Origin: JASHPR01 sp963844655
GTDB taxonomy: Bacteria > Actinomycetota > Actinomycetes > Streptosporangiales > Streptosporangiaceae
NCBI GenBank assembly: GCA_963844655.1
Contig: CAWJPA010000005.1
Span: forward strand, 1 to 64,000
DNA: 64,000 bases
Direction of reading: 5' to 3'
Numbering within the stretch: position 1 is the first letter of the stretch; each line of letters opens with the position of its first letter. A program made the translations under genes and the position numbers. Below the pieces are notes generated by a model. It did no database searches. It had not been told where the DNA came from and saw only the letters and a list, made by a program, of their open reading frames with translations. Shown piece by piece: positions 33,596 to 41,684 of the stretch.

Positions 33596-34750
33596 CTACC
33601 TCGACCGGAGCATTCGTGCTGCGGAGCCCTCGCCGCTGCGGGCTCGGTCACGTAGCTCGGCGAGCAGGTCGACCACTTCCTGGGGCTGCCAGGTCAGCGT
33701 GGCTTCGCCGACGATGAATTCCGCCATCGCCCAGCCAGGCACCTCGGTGTCGCGGAAGTCCCGCGGGAAGGACCACACTCCAGTGGCCTCCGCGTGCGTG
33801 ACCACGGCGAGGTTGAGTGCTGCCGCGGGAGCGGTGAGGAAGACGCGGAAGGTGTTCGTGTGCGGCGGTACGGGGTACGTCAGGCCCACTCCGGACGCCT
33901 CGACGGCGGCGGCAATCTCCCGGGCGCGCGCCACGTAGGTCTCCATCTGGGGCAGGTACCGGCGCAGGCCGAGCCGCCCGGCTGCGGCGAGGGGGAAGAG
34001 ACTCGGCAGGTTCCCCCCGTGCCGGACCCGCCAGCGCCGCGCGTCCGCGATGAAGTCCTCCGGCCCGGCGAGCAGGGCGCCTCCCAGGCCGCCGAGGCCC
34101 TTGTACAGCGATACGTACACCGACTCGCCGAGGTCCGCGATCTCGGCGAAGCTGTGGCCGAGGAACGGTGCCGATTCCCATATCCGTGCCCCGTCGATGT
34201 GGAACGGGACACCGCGATCCGCGGCCGCCGCCGAGAGCTCGGCAAGTTGGTCCCAGGAGGGCAGCACGTGCCCGCAGTCGCGCAGCGGCAGTTCCGCGGT
34301 GAGCACGCCGAGGGGCTCGGGGATCTTGGCCAGGTCACTGGCCAGGGTCGGCCGTGGCGGCTCGGTCACCACCACCGGGCGCAGGCCGTGCAGTTCGCGG
34401 AGGGCATCCAGCTCATAGACAAGGAAGTGGCTCTTGTCGTGCAGCCCGACGGTGTTGTGCCCGGAACGCTCGGTCCAGGCGCGCAGCGCAGCCTGCTGGG
34501 CCATGATCCCGCTCGGCATCAGAACGGCCGCTGGCTTGCCGAGCAGATCGGCGACCTCGTTCTCCAGGTCGGTCACCTCGGCGCCGGTGCCGCGGCGGTC
34601 AGGCAGCGGATCGAGGCCCCCCGCCGCCTGCTCGATCCAGTCGGCGAGCTCGCGCAGCCAGGCAGCCTGCGTCTGGCGGCCATGCGCGATCAGCATCCGC
34701 GTGGAGTTGCGGTAGGCCGCGTTGCGGCGGTGAGCGAAATCGTCTGCCAT
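33596..34750 (-). CDS. PLP-dependent threonine-aldolase-like lyase
   Basis: 384 residues from ATG 34750. Fold-type I PLP features of the beta-eliminating lyase/threonine aldolase family: GTGAEVTDLENEVADLLGK, AAVLMPSGIMAQQAAL, FHIDGARIWES (Asp binding the PLP nitrogen), and the Schiff-base Lys in YVSLYKGLGGLGGAL. Threonine aldolase splits L-threonine or related beta-hydroxy amino acids to glycine and an aldehyde. It diverges from the permease-kinase-dehydrogenase cluster, whose product may be an aldehyde or hydroxyacid. That link is inference. Confidence 0.82.
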   Translation of the reverse strand: MADDFAHRRNAAYRNSTRMLIAHGRQTQAAWLRELADWIEQAAGGLDPLPDRRGTGAEVTDLENEVADLLGKPAAVLMPSGIMAQQAALRAWTERSGHNTVGLHDKSHFLVYELDALRELHGLRPVVVTEPPRPTLASDLAKIPEPLGVLTAELPLRDCGHVLPSWDQLAELSAAAADRGVPFHIDGARIWESAPFLGHSFAEIADLGESVYVSLYKGLGGLGGALLAGPEDFIADARRWRVRHGGNLPSLFPLAAAGRLGLRRYLPQMETYVARAREIAAAVEASGVGLTYPVPPHTNTFRVFLTAPAAALNLAVVTHAEATGVWSFPRDFRDTEVPGWAMAEFIVGEATLTWQPQEVVDLLAELRDRARSGEGSAARMLRSR

Positions 34751-34807
34751 GTCGTCCTCCCACGCGGCGGCTGACGTCAGGATACCGACAGATCAACCCT
34801 TGACTAG

Positions 34808-34818
34808 TGACCAGGTCA
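34808..34818. promoter_or_regulatory. Candidate operator palindrome TGACCAGGTCA
   Basis: An 11-bp perfect palindrome centred on A34813, with partial symmetry extending to CTAGTGACC/GGTCATCAG. It lies 57 bases before the lyase start and 64 before the permease start, overlapping a TTGACT hexamer at 34799-34804. It could be the site for the GntR regulator at the end of the cluster; no second copy was found before that gene. Confidence 0.35.
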
Positions 34819-34881
34819 TCAGACAACATTCGCTGTATTCGCCGTCGTCGGCTAGCCGCCGAAGGGCAGTGAGGAGCCGTC

Positions 34882-36378
34882 ATGACCACGACGCCGTCGA
34901 CCGGGCCGGCCGGCACTCCCCACCGGCCCCTGCGGCTGAAGAGGAACGTCCTGGGCCTGGTGGCGGTGGCGACGATGGGCGCCGTGATCATGTCGCCGTC
35001 GCTTGGGTTGTACTTCAACTGGGCGCCGATGAGCATTACGACCGGCAAGATCGCCCCGCTCATCTTCCTGCTCGCCCTGCTCATATCGCTCCCCACGGCG
35101 ATCAGCTATGCGATGGTCAGCAAGGAGCTCCCGGCCGCCGGGCAGGCCTACACCTGGCTGTGGCGGGCGCTGCGCCCCTCGGCCGGGATGTGGCTCGGCC
35201 CGGTCTTTGTCATGTACTACCTCGCCGGCATCTGGCTGGTGAACATGTTCTTCGGCCTGTTCTTTGCCGAGCTGCTGCGCTACTTCGGCGTCTCCAATAA
35301 CCCGGTATCAGCGTCCGTCGGCATTGTCCTGCTCGGCGGCCTGACCGCGCTCATCGTCTACCGCGACATCCGGTTCAACGCCAAGGTCGCGCTCGGCTTC
35401 ATGATCTTCGAATCGCTTGTCGCGTTCGCGCTGGCAGTGACCATCCTGGTCCGCCAGGGAGCGCACGGTCACCTCAGTCTGGCGCCGTTCGACTTCGGGA
35501 ACGCCACCGCCGGCTTCACCGGCATCAAGACAGCCGTGATCTTCGGGATCCTGAGCTTCATCGGCTACGACTACGCCTGCGTGGTCGCGGAGGAGTCCAA
35601 GACCCCGCGTCGGTTCATGCCCCTCGGGGTCTTGCTGGCCGCCGTCACCGTGGGGCTGTTCTGGATCATCTGCTCGTACGCGTACTCCGAGTCAGTGCCG
35701 CTGACCGACATCCCCGGCTACATCAGCTCCGGGTTCACCGCGATCACCCCGATAGCGAAGATCTACTGGGGGCCGGGCCGGATCTTCATCACCATCAGCG
35801 GCCTGACCGCGTCGATCGGTATCTACGTCGCTGCCGTGCCCGTCACTGCCAGGGTCTTGTACGCCATGGCCCGCGATGGTGTCGCCCCCAAGAGACTCGC
35901 GACGATCCACCCGAGAACACAGATCCCGGCGAACGGTGTCAGTGTTGTCCTCATCGTCGGCACGCTCGGCGCGCTGCTGATGAGCCTGCTGCAGCACAGT
36001 TACTACAACGCCTACGTCTGGTTCGGTGAGTCCTCGGTGTTCTTCGCTCTGGTCACCTACGTCCTGGTCAACATCGCGAGCATCGCCTTCTACCGGCGGT
36101 TCCTCCGCGAGCGGTTCAACCCGGTCCTGAACCTCATCGTGCCGGTGATCGGCATCGGGCTCGACATCTATGTCCTGTGGCAATCGTTCTTCGTCGCGCT
36201 CTGGGACGCCCCGTTCGGTACCGGGCGCAGCGTCGTCGTGTTCGCCGTGGCCTGGTGCCTCGTGGCGCTGGCGTATGTCCTATGGCTGCGCGCCACCAGG
36301 CCCGAGGTGTTCACCGGCAAGAGCTTCGTCCTGCCCGAGGCCGGCGCGGCCGCCGAGGATGTCAAGGCCGAGGCCTGA
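34882..36378 (+). CDS. APC-superfamily amino acid/polyamine-type permease
   Basis: 498 residues with AGTGAGGAGC before ATG 34882. Twelve or so membrane segments. The first carries the APC signature GAVIMSPSLGLYFNWAPM, followed by SLPTAISYAMVSKELPAAGQAYTW and FIGYDYACVVAEESKTPRR (helix 6 region with conserved Glu-Glu). It imports amino acids or related amines by proton symport. TGATG couples it to the FGGY kinase, so the imported compound is probably the kinase's substrate or its precursor. Confidence 0.88.
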   Translation: MTTTPSTGPAGTPHRPLRLKRNVLGLVAVATMGAVIMSPSLGLYFNWAPMSITTGKIAPLIFLLALLISLPTAISYAMVSKELPAAGQAYTWLWRALRPSAGMWLGPVFVMYYLAGIWLVNMFFGLFFAELLRYFGVSNNPVSASVGIVLLGGLTALIVYRDIRFNAKVALGFMIFESLVAFALAVTILVRQGAHGHLSLAPFDFGNATAGFTGIKTAVIFGILSFIGYDYACVVAEESKTPRRFMPLGVLLAAVTVGLFWIICSYAYSESVPLTDIPGYISSGFTAITPIAKIYWGPGRIFITISGLTASIGIYVAAVPVTARVLYAMARDGVAPKRLATIHPRTQIPANGVSVVLIVGTLGALLMSLLQHSYYNAYVWFGESSVFFALVTYVLVNIASIAFYRRFLRERFNPVLNLIVPVIGIGLDIYVLWQSFFVALWDAPFGTGRSVVVFAVAWCLVALAYVLWLRATRPEVFTGKSFVLPEAGAAAEDVKAEA

Positions 36379-37922
36379 TGGCGGAGCCCGCACTGCTCGG
36401 CCTGGATGTCGGGACCAGCTCCAGCAAGGCGCTGGTGCTCGCCGAGAACGGCCGCGAGCTGGCGCGCGGCCGCGTGGAGTACCAGCTGGCCTACCTCGAC
36501 AGCGGCTGGGTCGAGCTCGACCTGAGCGTGGTCTGGGCGGCGGTGACCTCGCTGATCCGGCAGGTCACCGCGCAGACGCGGGCGAACGGCGGCGAGATAG
36601 CAGCGGTCAGCCTGTCGGTGTCGGGCGACGAGGCCATCCCGGTCGGTGCCGACGGAAGCCCCCTGCGGCCGTGCATGATGGCAATGGACAACCGCACCGC
36701 CGATCTGGCGGAGGCGTTCGGCCAGCAGGCCGGGCGGCGCCGCATCTACGAGATCACAGGCCTGCCGGTGCACGGCATGCACCCGCTGCTCCGCCTGATG
36801 TGGATCCGCGAGCACGAGCCTGAGGTCTTCGCGAACACGGCGAAGATGCTGTGCTGGTCGGAGCTGATCACCTCGCTGCTCGGAGGGGCGGCCGTCAGCG
36901 ACTATTCCGTCGCCTCCCGCACCATGGCGTTCGACATCGTCCGCCAGGAGTGGTCGGAGGAGGTACTGGCCGCCGCGGGCATCAGCTCCTCCTTCATGCC
37001 CGGGCTGGCACCATCGGGGACGGCGGTCGGCGAAGTACCCGCGCGGGTCGCCGCCGACCTGGGCCTTCAGGCCGGCACCAAGATCATCGCGGGCGGATTC
37101 GACCAGCCCATGGCCGCCCTGGGCTCTGGGCTCATCGACGCCGGTGACGCAGGTGTTGGAACGGGAACATGGGAAGCGCTGGTCGCCGTCACCGACGCGC
37201 CGGTGCTGACCGGCCGGATGCTAGAGGCTGGCTACCCGTTTGGCTGCTACGTCCTTCCCGGCCGGTTCTTCTGCCTGGCCAGCAACGCCGGCGGCGGGTC
37301 GCTGCTGCGCTGGTACAAGGACACCTTCGGCGCCGACGAGGTGCGCCGCGCTCGGCGCAGCCAGGCGGACGCGTTCGATGTGATCTTGCGGGATCTGCCG
37401 GACGAGCCGACCGGAATGATCGTGCTGCCCCACTTCCAGGGTTCCTACAATCCCTGGATGGATCCCGCCGCGACCGGCGCGGTCGTGGGCCTGAGCCTGG
37501 CCACCAGCCGCGGGGAATTCGTCAAGGCCATCCTCGAAGGAACAGCCTTCGAGCTGCGGGCGAACATCGAGCGGATCGAGGGAGCCGGCATCTCGATCGC
37601 CGGCTTGCGCGCTACCGGCGGCGGCGCCCGGTCTCCGCAGTGGCTTCAGCTCAAAGCCGACGTCACCGGCAAGCCGATTTCGACCGTTAACGTCGACGAG
37701 GCGGGCTGCGTCGCCGCAGCATGCCTGGCCGGAGTCGGCGCGGGCCTGTTTGACTCCGCCGCCGACCCGATCCGCGCCTGGGTCCGCCCGGTGAAGGTAT
37801 TCGAGCCGAATCCTGTGCGTCAGCAGGTCTATGACGAAATCTTCGCCGATTACCTGGAACTGGTCCGGGCGGTGGCGCCGCTGAGCCACGCGATCACCTC
37901 ACGCCGCAGCGGCAGCCGATGA
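36378..37922 (+). CDS. FGGY-family carbohydrate kinase
   Basis: 514 residues from ATG 36378, which shares its A with the permease stop. N-terminal phosphate loop LLGLDVGTSSSKALVLAENG, the hexokinase-fold catalytic Asp in GGFDQPMAALGSG, and the C-terminal adenosine motif RATGGGARSPQWLQLKADVTG are all present. FGGY kinases phosphorylate sugars, polyols or sugar acids. The position between a permease and a D-hydroxyacid dehydrogenase suggests a polyol or sugar-acid pathway. Xylulose is only one of many options. Confidence 0.88.
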   Translation: MAEPALLGLDVGTSSSKALVLAENGRELARGRVEYQLAYLDSGWVELDLSVVWAAVTSLIRQVTAQTRANGGEIAAVSLSVSGDEAIPVGADGSPLRPCMMAMDNRTADLAEAFGQQAGRRRIYEITGLPVHGMHPLLRLMWIREHEPEVFANTAKMLCWSELITSLLGGAAVSDYSVASRTMAFDIVRQEWSEEVLAAAGISSSFMPGLAPSGTAVGEVPARVAADLGLQAGTKIIAGGFDQPMAALGSGLIDAGDAGVGTGTWEALVAVTDAPVLTGRMLEAGYPFGCYVLPGRFFCLASNAGGGSLLRWYKDTFGADEVRRARRSQADAFDVILRDLPDEPTGMIVLPHFQGSYNPWMDPAATGAVVGLSLATSRGEFVKAILEGTAFELRANIERIEGAGISIAGLRATGGGARSPQWLQLKADVTGKPISTVNVDEAGCVAAACLAGVGAGLFDSAADPIRAWVRPVKVFEPNPVRQQVYDEIFADYLELVRAVAPLSHAITSRRSGSR

Positions 37923-37950
37923 AACTACGGGACAGAGGATGACGCTGTAA

Positions 37951-38964
37951 ATGACTCGCAAAATTCTGGTGACCGCCGACTTCTCTCAAGCTGGCCTGGA
38001 GCAGTTGCGGGAACTTGGCGAGGTCACCGTGGACGGCTGGGGTGTCACCGGCACCATCGCCAGTGAAGCCGAGACAGCGCGGATGTTCGCCGGTGCCGAC
38101 ATCGTCGCCATCGGCTACGAGCCGGTCACTGAGGCGGTTTTTGCCGCGACGGACCTGAAGTACCTGGCCTCGATCCGGGGCGGCCCGGGCGCAAACATCG
38201 ACTTGTCCGCCGCGGCAAAACGCGGGATCCCCGTCACCGGCACGGTGGGCCGCGAGGCCAAACCGGTGGCCGATCACGCCTTTGGCCTGATGCTGAGCGT
38301 GCTGCGGCACATCAGCTTCACCGACCGGATGCTGCGAACGGGACGGCTGGCGAGCGATCCTGACGATGACAGCGGTGAGACCGGGTGGGGCATGGGGCCG
38401 CGGGACCCATGGAACAGGTTCAAGGGTTTCGAGCTCAGCGGCAAGACGATAGGCCTGGTGGGCCTCGGCACGGTGGGCCGCGAGATGGTCAAGCGCGCCC
38501 GGGGCTTCGAGATGCGCGTGCTCGCCCACGACCCGTACCTACGTGACCCGGGCGACGTGCAGATGTGCAGCCTGGACACGCTGCTAGCCGAGGCCGACGT
38601 CGTGTCCATCCACGCGCGTGTCACCGAGGAGTCCGCCGGGATGATCGGCGAGCGGGAGTTCCGGCTCATGAAACCGGACGCCGTGCTCATCAACACGGCG
38701 CGCGCGGGCCTGGTCTCCCGGCCCGCGCTGATCGAGGCCCTCACGAGCAGGCGCATCCGCGGCGCCGGGCTCGACGTCCATCATGAAGAGCCGCTGAGCG
38801 CAGACGACCCGCTTCTCGCGATGGACAATGTCGTGCTGACTCCGCATATCGCCGGGGCGACCGTCGAGGTGATGGCCCGGCATTCACAGCTGGTGGTTGA
38901 GAACGTTCGCCGCTTCTGCGCTGGCGAGCCGCTGGTCAATGACCTCACGACGGGCCCGGCGTGA
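37951..38964 (+). CDS. D-isomer-specific 2-hydroxyacid dehydrogenase
   Basis: 337 residues from ATG 37951 (weak ribosome site). NAD-binding Rossmann motif GLVGLGTVGREMVKRA, the substrate Arg in NTARAGLVSRPAL, the Glu in LDVHHEEPLS and the catalytic His in LTPHIAGATVE are present. The N-terminal half has the SIRGGPGANID loop typical of the phosphoglycerate-dehydrogenase group. Together with the kinase it could oxidise or reduce a phosphorylated hydroxyacid. The real substrate is unknown. Confidence 0.88.
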   Translation: MTRKILVTADFSQAGLEQLRELGEVTVDGWGVTGTIASEAETARMFAGADIVAIGYEPVTEAVFAATDLKYLASIRGGPGANIDLSAAAKRGIPVTGTVGREAKPVADHAFGLMLSVLRHISFTDRMLRTGRLASDPDDDSGETGWGMGPRDPWNRFKGFELSGKTIGLVGLGTVGREMVKRARGFEMRVLAHDPYLRDPGDVQMCSLDTLLAEADVVSIHARVTEESAGMIGEREFRLMKPDAVLINTARAGLVSRPALIEALTSRRIRGAGLDVHHEEPLSADDPLLAMDNVVLTPHIAGATVEVMARHSQLVVENVRRFCAGEPLVNDLTTGPA

Positions 38965-39069
38965 CACCCGCCGACCCCGCCTGCGCTGGTGCGGCCGCCC
39001 CTGAGATGGCCAGTTAAGATCGGCAGCAGGACAGCGAGCTCCGTTTCAAGATTCGGTGGACGTGTCACG

Positions 39070-39840
39070 ATGGTGCGCAAGATCGCGGTAACCCGGGGAC
39101 GAAACCTCCCCGAGCTCGTCGCGAATAGCGTGCGCGAAGCTATCGCGGACGGCACCCTGCCCTCCACCGGCAAACTGCCCTCCGAGCCTCAGCTAGCCGC
39201 CATGCTCGGAGTCAGCCGCGCCACCCTGCGCGAAGCCATCACCTTGCTGGAAAGCGAAGGCCTCGTCGACCGGCGGCATGGCTCAGGCACGTACCTGCTC
39301 CCGTCGGCCGGCCTGAAAAACAACATGAACGTCAATTTCGGCATCACCGACGTCATCGAATCCGCGGGCCGGCAGCCAGGTTCCGTCAATGTCTCCGTCA
39401 AACTCGGCCGCGGACCGTCACGGGCGCTGCGGGCGCTTGGCCTCCCTCAGACTTCGGAGGTCATCACCCTGACACGCACCCGCACCGCGGACGGCACGCC
39501 GGTCGCCGACGTCACCGACGTGCTGCCCGTCATCCGGCTCGCCGAAATGGGCATCGCCGCTGACGAGATGACCGCCATAGTCACCAGAACCGAATCCATG
39601 CAACGGGCGCTGGACAAGATCGGGCTCGTCATCCACCACGGCATCGCCGAAATTAGTCCCGCCATGGCCACCGATACGCAAGCCCGCCGACTCCAGATCA
39701 AGCGGAACGCGCTGCTGCTGCGGATCTCGCAGGTCGACTACCTCAGCGAAGGGGAACCGGTCGTGTTCTCCGACGAGTACCACCTCGCCGATGCCTTCAG
39801 CGTCACCATCTACCGCAAAGGCGGAGGACTCAGTAATTAA
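39070..39840 (+). CDS. GntR-family regulator (HutC-type)
   Basis: 256 residues from ATG 39070; GTG 39061 is also open. Winged helix: LPELVANSVREAIADGTLPSTGKLPSEPQLAAMLGVSRATLREAITLLESEGLVDRR is spread over residues 12-70. The C-terminal chorismate-lyase-fold effector domain contains EVITLTRTRTADGTPVADVTDV and a C-terminal VVFSDEYHLADAF, the HutC pattern. It closes the permease-kinase-dehydrogenase group and most likely regulates it, sensing a pathway intermediate. Confidence 0.88.
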   Translation: MVRKIAVTRGRNLPELVANSVREAIADGTLPSTGKLPSEPQLAAMLGVSRATLREAITLLESEGLVDRRHGSGTYLLPSAGLKNNMNVNFGITDVIESAGRQPGSVNVSVKLGRGPSRALRALGLPQTSEVITLTRTRTADGTPVADVTDVLPVIRLAEMGIAADEMTAIVTRTESMQRALDKIGLVIHHGIAEISPAMATDTQARRLQIKRNALLLRISQVDYLSEGEPVVFSDEYHLADAFSVTIYRKGGGLSN

Positions 39841-39868
39841 GGCCCACGGGCCTGGCTGACCTGCCGGT

Positions 39869-40888
39869 CTAGCCAAAGGTGAAGGCGTAGGCCTGAGCCC
39901 CCGGGTCAGGGAATGCGATCTCGGCGGTCTGGTCGGTGATGCGGCCGGGCTGGCGGATGAGCTGGTACAGCCGCTGGCCGGAGAGCGTGCCGTGGCCGTC
40001 GCCGTCAACGTCGCTGCCGTGGGCCGGGCCGGGCGGCTGCCCGTCGACGAGGACGCGAAATCGCACCGAGGCTCCCGGCACGGCGGGCCCCATGACGAGA
40101 TTGAGGTCGCGGGCATGGAAGGAACAGGTGATCTCGCCGTTCGCCGTGTTCAGCGTGGCGGCCTGGTCATCCATCGTCCAGTCCCCCGACAGAGCCCACT
40201 GGTTGAGGTGCAGCCGGGCGGGAGCAGCGTAGACGTGGGGCTCGCCGGGCACAGCCCCGCCCGGGGACGCGAAATTCTCGGTGCGGTCGTAGCCGGTGTA
40301 GTTCTCCGGTGATCTCAGGTTGCCCCAGTCGGCCGGGGCTTCCAGGCCGCTGGCGTCGACCGAGACCAGCTCGTTGCCTGCGCCGGTGGATCCTGCCTCG
40401 GCCAGCAGCTGCTGGATAACCATTTCTGACTGGCCGTATTCACCTTCGCCGAAGTGGTGGTGCCGGATACGCCCCTGCGCGTCGGCGAAGTAGAGCGCGG
40501 GCCAGTAGTGGTTGCCGAAGGCACGCCATACCGCATAGTCGTTATCGGTGGCGACCGGGTAGTCGATCCTCATGTCCTGCACGGCACGCCGGACGTTGTC
40601 GGCGTTCCTCTCGAATGCGAACTCGGGTGTGTGGACGCCGATCACCACCAGCCCCTGGCCGGAGTATTTCCCGGCCCAGGCGCGGACATAGGGAAGCTGG
40701 CGCAGCCAGTTGATGCAGGTATAGGTCCAGAAATCAGCGAGGACCACTTTCCCGCGCAGCCCGGCGGCCGTCAGCGGCGGCGAGTTGAGCCACCCGGTCG
40801 CGCCGTCCAGAGATGGCAGCTCACCCTCGACGGGCAGCCGGACCGACGGCGCGTGCAGCCCGGCGGGCATACGCCAGTGCGCTTCCAC
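39869..40888 (-). CDS. Redoxin-domain protein related to the DipZ C-terminal region
   Basis: 339 residues from GTG 40888, which has GGGAGG five bases upstream. The N-terminal thioredoxin fold (about 30-165) has VLADFWTYTCINWLRQLPYVRAW. The second Cys of the usual C-x-x-C is Trp. The C-terminal half is a beta-sandwich (about 200-335, DWTMDDQAATLNTANGEITCSF...) found in the same order in DipZ-type proteins. There is no signal peptide or membrane domain, so it is probably cytoplasmic. A single-Cys site suggests peroxidase- or monothiol-type chemistry rather than disulfide isomerase work. Confidence 0.82.
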   Translation of the reverse strand: MEAHWRMPAGLHAPSVRLPVEGELPSLDGATGWLNSPPLTAAGLRGKVVLADFWTYTCINWLRQLPYVRAWAGKYSGQGLVVIGVHTPEFAFERNADNVRRAVQDMRIDYPVATDNDYAVWRAFGNHYWPALYFADAQGRIRHHHFGEGEYGQSEMVIQQLLAEAGSTGAGNELVSVDASGLEAPADWGNLRSPENYTGYDRTENFASPGGAVPGEPHVYAAPARLHLNQWALSGDWTMDDQAATLNTANGEITCSFHARDLNLVMGPAVPGASVRFRVLVDGQPPGPAHGSDVDGDGHGTLSGQRLYQLIRQPGRITDQTAEIAFPDPGAQAYAFTFG

Positions 40889-41119
40889 TGTGCCTCCCTG
40901 TGGTCGGGGTGCCGGCCGGTGCCGGCGCGGGCGGCGCGCCGTCTTTCTCTGCCAACCAGCGTAGTGACCGGAACGCGGCCGTCTCCCGGTCCGCCCAGCA
41001 GGGCTCCCCTCGCCCTCGCCGCGCACCGCGAATCCGTGGTTGGACGTTCTGCCGGGGCGCGTCAAAGTGTCCAGCCACGACCGCGGCCCAGGTCCGCCAG
41101 AGTCCCGCCGAAGTAATAC

Positions 41120-41145
41120 ATAAGCATATGATATAAATATCTTAT
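41120..41145 (+). promoter_or_regulatory. MarR promoter/operator with leaderless start
   Basis: ATAAG at 41120 and CTTAT at 41141-41145 bound an A/T-rich imperfect inverted repeat (arms ATAAGcATAT and ATATCTTAT). TATAAA at 41132-41137 is a strong -10, and six bases later stands the ATG at 41144. The transcript is therefore probably leaderless, and bound MarR would cover both the -10 and the start codon. Confidence 0.5.
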
Positions 41146-41620
41146 GGATATCGTGGATGACGCGGCCGGCGGAGCCCTCGCGGCCGAGGTGGCGGCCGGG
41201 CTCGAGCGGCTGTTCGGGCTGTTCCGCTCCCTGAGCCCGCCGGGCGGACTCTCGCTCACGGCGGCGGCGACGCTGGCCACCCTGGAGCGTTCCGGCCCGT
41301 GCCGGCTGACGTCGCTCGCGGCGCGCGAGGGGGTGACCCAGCCCGCGATGACCCAGCTGGCCGCCCGGCTGCAGGACGCGGGCCTGGTCACCCGCGACCC
41401 CGACCCGGCCGACGGGCGCGTGGTCCGGGTGAGCATCACCGGCGAGGGCGAGGTGACGCTGGCCCGCCGCCGGCAGGCGCGGGCGGAGCGGCTGGCCGGG
41501 GTGCTGGCCCGGCTGAGCCCGGAACACCGGGCCGCCCTGGCCGCGGCGCTGCCCGCCATGGACGCACTCGCCAGCGCCCGGCGCGATGACCCCGCGGACG
41601 TGGCGCACCAGTATTCCTGA
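41144..41620 (+). CDS. MarR-family transcriptional regulator
   Basis: 158 residues from ATG 41144. The winged helix reads LTAAATLATLERSGPCRLTSLAAREGVTQPAMTQLAARLQDAGLVTRD and DPADGRVVRVSITGEGE, spread over residues 30-105, as in MarR proteins. It is followed 65 bases later by an MFS exporter with a universal-stress domain, the usual MarR-transporter pairing. An AT-rich dyad over its start codon suggests autorepression. Ligand not predictable. Confidence 0.88.
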   Translation: MDIVDDAAGGALAAEVAAGLERLFGLFRSLSPPGGLSLTAAATLATLERSGPCRLTSLAAREGVTQPAMTQLAARLQDAGLVTRDPDPADGRVVRVSITGEGEVTLARRRQARAERLAGVLARLSPEHRAALAAALPAMDALASARRDDPADVAHQYS

Positions 41621-41684
41621 CCGCGCCGGCCGGGGCACCGGCCCGGCCCTCACCACTTCAGACCTCCCGGAATGGAGCGCATTC

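Noticed and set aside
39841..39852. GGCC-CACG-GGCC as a terminator between convergent genes
   Set aside because: The stem is only four pairs and there is no T-run on either side.
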